Below, piece after piece: positions 50,554 through 54,820 of a stretch of DNA of 54,820 bases; within the stretch, counting starts at the first letter, position 1, and every line of letters starts with the position of its first letter. The notes beneath the pieces are model-generated. The model ran no database searches. It was given only the letters and a program-made list of their open reading frames with translations, and was not told the origin of the DNA. Origin of the DNA: an uncultured Coriobacteriaceae bacterium (GTDB taxonomy: Bacteria > Actinomycetota > Coriobacteriia > Coriobacteriales > Eggerthellaceae); assembly GCA_900552585.1 (NCBI GenBank), contig USAB01000003.1, positions 1-54,820 of the forward strand. The letters run 5' to 3'. The translations under genes and the position numbers were made by a program.

Positions 50554-53500
50554 ATGACTACAGAGAATACCCTTATCCCCCATAATCTTGCAGATTTTAT
50601 CAGCGAATCAACGTGTCAGGAAATTCGCGATAGGTACGCGTCGCTTTCTGCCGCCGCCGCGTCGAAAACGTATGGCGAATTAGACGCCGATGTCGTGGTA
50701 ATCGATACGGAAACAACGGGCGTATCGTTCAAACACGATGAGCTCATCCAAATTGCCGCCGCACGTATGTGCAACGGCGAAATCACCGGTTGGTATGTCA
50801 CGTTCGTGAATCCGCAGAAACGCATTCCGGAAGAAATTCAGCATCTGACGAACATCCATGAAGAGGATGTCGAAGATGCTCCCATCCCCGCCGATGCTCT
50901 GAAGGGCCTTGTCGAGTTCGTCGGCACGTCGCCGCTTGTCGCGCATAATGCGGCGTTCGACAGGCATTTCGTCACGAATCATCCGGAAGGCGCCAGCCTG
51001 AAAGAGAACATTTGGATTGATTCGCTTGATCTTGCGCGCATAGCGTTGCCGCGTTTGAAGTCGCACCGGCTTATCGATCTTGCCCGTGCGTTCGGTATTG
51101 AAGAATCCACGCATCGTGCTGACGATGATGTTTCATCAACGTGCCACGTATACCGCGTGCTGCTTGCCGCTGTCGACGCCATGCCGAAAGATCTTGTGGC
51201 CGTTATCGCCTCAATGGCGACCATTGAGGAATGGCCGACGAGTTTTGTTTTCAAGCATTTTGCGAAGCAGGCAACGACGCCGTTTAGTTTGCGCGCAATG
51301 CGCCATCAGCGGGTAAAGCGCATCGAGATGTCTTCCAACGTCGATGCGGAAGCAATAGCGCAGAGCGGCGAACGACCGCTGGAATTCCCTACGGACGAGG
51401 ATATAGAAGCCGCTTTTTCTGAGGGTGGCACCATCGGTAACGCCTACGAGAGCTACGAGCCGCGTTCCGAGCAGGTGGCCATGTCCAAAGCAGTTGCAGA
51501 AGCATTTCGCGCATCTATGAACCTTGCAGTTGAGGCCGGCACGGGTGTGGGAAAATCCATGGCGTACCTGCTTCCTGCGGCACTGACGGCCAAGGCCAAT
51601 GGAATTACGGCCGGTGTTGCGACGAAGACGAACAACCTTCTCGACCAGCTCGTAAATAAAGAATTGCCCTTGCTTGATAAGGTCTTAGGAGGCTTGACGT
51701 TCGCATCACTCAAAGGCTTCTCACACTACCTGTGTCTTCGTTCAGTGAACCGCCTCGTTAACGAGGGGCCCCACTTTGTGGAGACGTCGAACGGCGAAGT
51801 CCATCAGGCGCCCGCGCTTGCCGGGGCGTTGTCGTACATTGAACAGACGGAATATGACGACATGGACACGCTGAAGATAGACTACCGTGCCGTGCCGCGT
51901 TATTTGATTACTACCACGAGTCATGAGTGCCTCCGCAAGAAGTGCCCGTTTTTCGGCAAGGATTGTTTCGTTCATGGTGCTCGTCGCCGCGCTGAGGCAT
52001 CGGATATCGTTGTCACAAACCATAGCCTGCTGTTCTGCGACCTTGCCGCCGACAACGGGTTGCTTCCCCCTATTCGCTATTGGGTTATCGACGAGGCGCA
52101 TGGTGCAGAGAACGAAGGCCGCCGCGCGTTTTCGCTCAACCTGGAGTCCGACGGTCTATTGCGGACTGCTCGCAAAGTAGCGGCGGAAGATCCTTCGAAG
52201 AACGTATTTATTCGAGCAGCCCGTCAATTTGGTGGAAATTCCACTGCAACCGCTGCGGAACTGATGAATGTTTCACGTGAAACAACTGATGTCCTGCTGG
52301 CAGATATCCCCGCAGATAAGAGTGGTACGCCCGGTGAGGCGTCAACGCCGCTGTACCATTTGACTGCTCGGGCTATTGCAGCTGGCAAGCGGTATGGCGC
52401 AGCGTGTACGGAATTCACGAAGCATGTGAAGGATCTGCTGTATTTCGACACGAACAAACGTAATAAGAATTACGAACGAGTCGAACTGTGGATCAACGAG
52501 GATGTACGCAGTACGGAAGTGTTTCGCAACTTGAAGGTGCTGGGAAAAGAGCTTCAAGATGCGATTGATAAGCTGATTTCCTCGAGCTCCGAAGTTGTTG
52601 CCTATCTTGAGGGCATGGACGGCGCTGCAGCCATTCAGCGCGAAATTGCTGCGATGACGTATGACCTGCGGGACCAGTTGAATGCATGTGAAGTCATCCT
52701 TTCCGACGATCCTTCGCCTGCATATGCCTATTCTGCTGAGTTGATTCGAAAACGCGACCGCCTGAACGACAAACTATCTGCGTTGATAATCAACATTGGA
52801 CAGAAAATGAACGAAACGCTGTTCGCGTCTACTCACAGCGTTGTGTTCACGTCTGCGACGCTTACGGTCGATGGAAGTCTTGATTCTTTCGCGAATGCTA
52901 TGGGGCTGAACGAAACAGAAGAGTCTCAGACGAAGTTCCTTCAGTTGGATTCCAGCTACGATTTCGATGAGAACATGACCATCTACCTTCCGACGGATAT
53001 GCCGGAGCCAAATGACCCTAAATATCTTCCGAAGCTGGAAGAGCTTCTGATTTCTGTCCATCGGGCTGAAGGGGGCGCCACGCTTTCGCTGTTCACGAAT
53101 CGGCGTGAGATGGAAACATGCTATGAGGTCGTGCGCGATGCATTGAAGGAAGATAATCTTCGCGTGGTCTGCCAGAAGTGGGGCGTGTCCGTGAAGGGCC
53201 TGCGCGATGAGTTCCTTACGAACGAGCATCTGTCGCTCTTCGCCTTGAAGAGCTTCTGGGAAGGCTTCGATGCGCCCGGCGCCACGCTGAGGGCCGTTGT
53301 CATACCGAAGCTGCCGTTTAAGAAGCCAAGCGATCCGCTCTCATGCGAGCGCAGTCAGCTTGATCCCCATGCGTGGAGCCATTATGTGCTTCCCGAGGCG
53401 GTATTGGAGACGAAACAGGCTGCAGGTCGCCTGATTCGCAGCGCCGATGACACAGGAAGCTTGATTCTTGCGGACCATCGGCTCATCAGCAAGGGATACG

Positions 53501-53601
53501 GAAAGAAGTTCCTTCGCTCTATGCCCAGCAAGAACATCAAGAAGATGCGCATAGCGGATATTGCGAAGGAGCTGGCAGAAAAGCGGGAGAACGCGCGATA
53601 G
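50554..53601 (+). CDS. DnaQ-like exonuclease fused to DinG/XPD-family helicase
   Basis: 1015 aa. Residues about 45-215 are a DEDDh 3'-5' exonuclease: VVIDTETTG, LVAHNAAFDRHFV and HRADDDVSST. Residues about 300-1010 are an SF2 DinG helicase: Walker A VEAGTGVGKSMAY, ATKTNNLLDQL, DEAH, FTSATLTVDGSLDSF, and FWEGFDAPGATLRAVVIPKLPF. Four cysteines between motifs I and II (HYLC, then ECLRKKCPFFGKDC) match the Fe-S position of XPD/DinG. The Bacillus DinG, also exonuclease-fused, is shorter and lacks the cluster. It would unwind or degrade R-loops and DNA ends. A perfect parS lies within the coding sequence. Confidence 0.9.
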   Translation: MTTENTLIPHNLADFISESTCQEIRDRYASLSAAAASKTYGELDADVVVIDTETTGVSFKHDELIQIAAARMCNGEITGWYVTFVNPQKRIPEEIQHLTNIHEEDVEDAPIPADALKGLVEFVGTSPLVAHNAAFDRHFVTNHPEGASLKENIWIDSLDLARIALPRLKSHRLIDLARAFGIEESTHRADDDVSSTCHVYRVLLAAVDAMPKDLVAVIASMATIEEWPTSFVFKHFAKQATTPFSLRAMRHQRVKRIEMSSNVDAEAIAQSGERPLEFPTDEDIEAAFSEGGTIGNAYESYEPRSEQVAMSKAVAEAFRASMNLAVEAGTGVGKSMAYLLPAALTAKANGITAGVATKTNNLLDQLVNKELPLLDKVLGGLTFASLKGFSHYLCLRSVNRLVNEGPHFVETSNGEVHQAPALAGALSYIEQTEYDDMDTLKIDYRAVPRYLITTTSHECLRKKCPFFGKDCFVHGARRRAEASDIVVTNHSLLFCDLAADNGLLPPIRYWVIDEAHGAENEGRRAFSLNLESDGLLRTARKVAAEDPSKNVFIRAARQFGGNSTATAAELMNVSRETTDVLLADIPADKSGTPGEASTPLYHLTARAIAAGKRYGAACTEFTKHVKDLLYFDTNKRNKNYERVELWINEDVRSTEVFRNLKVLGKELQDAIDKLISSSSEVVAYLEGMDGAAAIQREIAAMTYDLRDQLNACEVILSDDPSPAYAYSAELIRKRDRLNDKLSALIINIGQKMNETLFASTHSVVFTSATLTVDGSLDSFANAMGLNETEESQTKFLQLDSSYDFDENMTIYLPTDMPEPNDPKYLPKLEELLISVHRAEGGATLSLFTNRREMETCYEVVRDALKEDNLRVVCQKWGVSVKGLRDEFLTNEHLSLFALKSFWEGFDAPGATLRAVVIPKLPFKKPSDPLSCERSQLDPHAWSHYVLPEAVLETKQAAGRLIRSADDTGSLILADHRLISKGYGKKFLRSMPSKNIKKMRIADIAKELAEKRENAR
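52269..52284. promoter_or_regulatory. parS: parS site (perfect) inside the dinG-like gene
   Basis: TGTTTCACGTGAAACA lies in coding sequence, specifying part of NVSRET. It is about 10 kb right of the origin. A 16-base match to the consensus is very unlikely by chance. Confidence 0.93.
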
Positions 53602-53740
53602 TGTTTGCCCGTTTCATGAATAAGCATATTTCAGCGGTAGTTTGCAGCACTGCGCCTGATGCGCTGTCTACGAATGCCGCTGATTTTCTGTCGTATCAGG
53701 GGCGCTAATGCGCTGCAGTTATGCTGGTAGGCAGTTGAAG

Positions 53741-53746
53741 TATAAT
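53741..53746 (+). promoter_or_regulatory. -10 element of the M28-like gene
   Basis: TATAAT lies 54 bases before the start codon of the last gene. The 198-base gap after the dinG-like gene holds no other feature. Confidence 0.45.
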
Positions 53747-53799
53747 AATTCAGTTACATGGCTAGAGTTGACGCGCCAAAGCAAATGAAAGGCAGAATC

Positions 53800-54820
53800 A
53801 TGGCTGAAATTCTAGATGACGTTGCATACCTTTCACAGGAGATAGGCCCGCGTCCTGCAGGTACGGAAGAAGAGCAGCAGGCTGCTCTTTTCATTGCCGA
53901 CCAAGTACATTCCCGTACGAATCTAAAGGCAGAAATAGAAGATATCAAGTGCAATGCCGACCACACGTTGGTGGATATCATCTATTTCGGCGTAGCGTTT
54001 CTTGCTGTTGCGCTTTCGCTGGTGTTCCCGGCAATCGGTGTGATCACGCTGCTGATCTCCATCCTATGCACCATTTGCTTCCTCTGCGAGGAGCGTTTCC
54101 AGCGGCCCATTCTTTCGAAATTGCTCAGTCGGGATATTAGTCAGAACGTGGTGGTGAAATATCGTCCCGAGGCTGCCGCGCGTTCCGGTTCGCGCCGCAA
54201 GGTCATCGTGGTGGCGAATTACGATAGCGGCAAGGTGATGAACGATATCCGTCCCGGTCTGCTTAACCTTTGGAGCAAGCTTGGTTACGGCGCAGACGTT
54301 GCGATGATCGCCGCTCCCATCATCCTTTTCTTCAAAGATGTCGTGTTCCTGAATGCATTGGGATTCGTCAGCGGATTCTTCTTCCTGCTGGCGATTGTCG
54401 ATGCAGTGCTTCTGCTGGTACCGCTTGTTCGTGCACTGATTCATCGTGCCGGTGCGTACAACGAAGCTGCAAACGTGAACGCCTCCGGCGTTGCCGTCAT
54501 GCTTGACCTGATCCGCCGTGTTGGGAATTCCGATGATATGCCTCAGCAGGAATCTGCCGAAGATCGTCCGGTCATTCAAGGTGAAGAAGTTGCTCGTGCT
54601 GCCGGTGTTGTACCCGAGGGTGCGGAATTGACGTATGAACCCGGCTTGCAGGAGGAAGCGTCGGCCCCGGAAAATCAGCCTCAACCCGCACAACCCGCCG
54701 CGGCTGTTGCAGAGACGCCTGCACCAGCACCTGTTGCAGTTGTCGAAGAGGATCAACCGGTGCGGCAGACTATCCTTCTCGAGCGTATCATCGCCCTGAA
54801 ACCTGAAGCCATCCTACTTT
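53800..54820 (+). CDS. membrane protein with degenerate M28-peptidase-like domain (cut by window edge)
   Basis: At least 340 aa; the frame is open to the end of the window. It starts MAEILDDVAYLSQEIGPRPAG, which is the usual opening of M28 aminopeptidases (GPRxxG). Two helices (about 50-90) follow. A strand, VIVVANYDSGK, replaces the AHYDS motif. Two or three more helices follow (about 165-215), then AANVNASGVAVMLDLIRRV, which replaces the usual ANDNASGVA. Both substitutions remove metal ligands (His to Asn, Asp to Val), so activity is doubtful. A disordered Pro/Glu/Ala-rich region begins near residue 245. AAAGG at 7 bases supports the start. Confidence 0.65.
   Translation, partial: MAEILDDVAYLSQEIGPRPAGTEEEQQAALFIADQVHSRTNLKAEIEDIKCNADHTLVDIIYFGVAFLAVALSLVFPAIGVITLLISILCTICFLCEERFQRPILSKLLSRDISQNVVVKYRPEAAARSGSRRKVIVVANYDSGKVMNDIRPGLLNLWSKLGYGADVAMIAAPIILFFKDVVFLNALGFVSGFFFLLAIVDAVLLLVPLVRALIHRAGAYNEAANVNASGVAVMLDLIRRVGNSDDMPQQESAEDRPVIQGEEVARAAGVVPEGAELTYEPGLQEEASAPENQPQPAQPAAAVAETPAPAPVAVVEEDQPVRQTILLERIIALKPEAILL

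Overview
The window spans the replication origin of a high-GC, anaerobic-looking actinobacterium. Gene order and protein character suggest class Coriobacteriia, probably family Eggerthellaceae (inference; no search was run). The evidence is an actinobacterial FHA/PP2C/SEDS-PBP/PASTA-kinase cluster, the cluster rpmH-rnpA-yidD-yidC-jag-rsmG-parA-parB facing away from dnaA-dnaN-recF, oxygen-sensitive enzyme types (2-hydroxyacyl-CoA dehydratase, a ferredoxin-type aldo/keto reductase) and a molybdenum uptake locus.

Layout. 0.2-3.2 kb: a two-gene 2-hydroxyacyl-CoA dehydratase operon in which the second dehydratase subunit is fused to its ATP-dependent activator. 3.4-12.6 kb: tRNA-Leu(CAG), an AEC-family transporter, then fhaA, fhaB, pstP, a single-chain SEDS (RodA/FtsW)-PBP fusion and pknB, followed by tRNA-Arg(CCT). 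12.6-18 kb: an ABC-2 export operon on the minus strand, divergent from a NarL-type two-component system. 18-24 kb: a DMT transporter, a small ORF, an unrecognised membrane protein and a UvrA-like ATPase. 24-31.2 kb: a molybdenum locus with modABC, a frameshifted moeA, a MoaE-like protein, a DNA-binding protein with a fused substrate-binding domain, and a two-domain molbindin. 31.3-36 kb: a CPA1 Na+/H+ antiporter, an aldo/keto reductase with ferredoxin domain, a small membrane-anchored protein and a DtxR-family regulator.

36-42.1 kb is the origin core. recF, dnaN and dnaA read left. A GHKL-ATPase/winged-helix protein of unknown role lies between dnaA and an AT-rich, gene-free stretch of about 0.8 kb. 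rpmH starts the rightward cluster that ends in parAB. The leading strand switches here, and third-codon-position preference switches with it: plus-strand genes on the far left favour C-ending codons, and plus-strand genes on the right use many T- and G-ending codons. Two perfect parS sites and two one-mismatch parS sites lie within about 15 kb of the origin, one inside the dinG-like gene and two flanking the molybdate-type regulator. 47.5-54.8 kb: rlmN, ddl, a small unknown membrane-anchored protein, a DnaQ-DinG fusion helicase and, cut by the window edge, a membrane protein with an apparently inactive M28-peptidase-like domain.

The main leads are the GHKL-winged-helix gene beside oriC, the SEDS-PBP fusion, the dehydratase-activator fusion, the broken moeA inside an otherwise intact molybdenum locus, the MoaE-like protein without the usual catalytic lysine motif, phased GAAAC repeats beside parS upstream of the regulator, and the M28-like protein that has lost its metal ligands. 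No CRISPR array, insertion sequence or prophage was seen.
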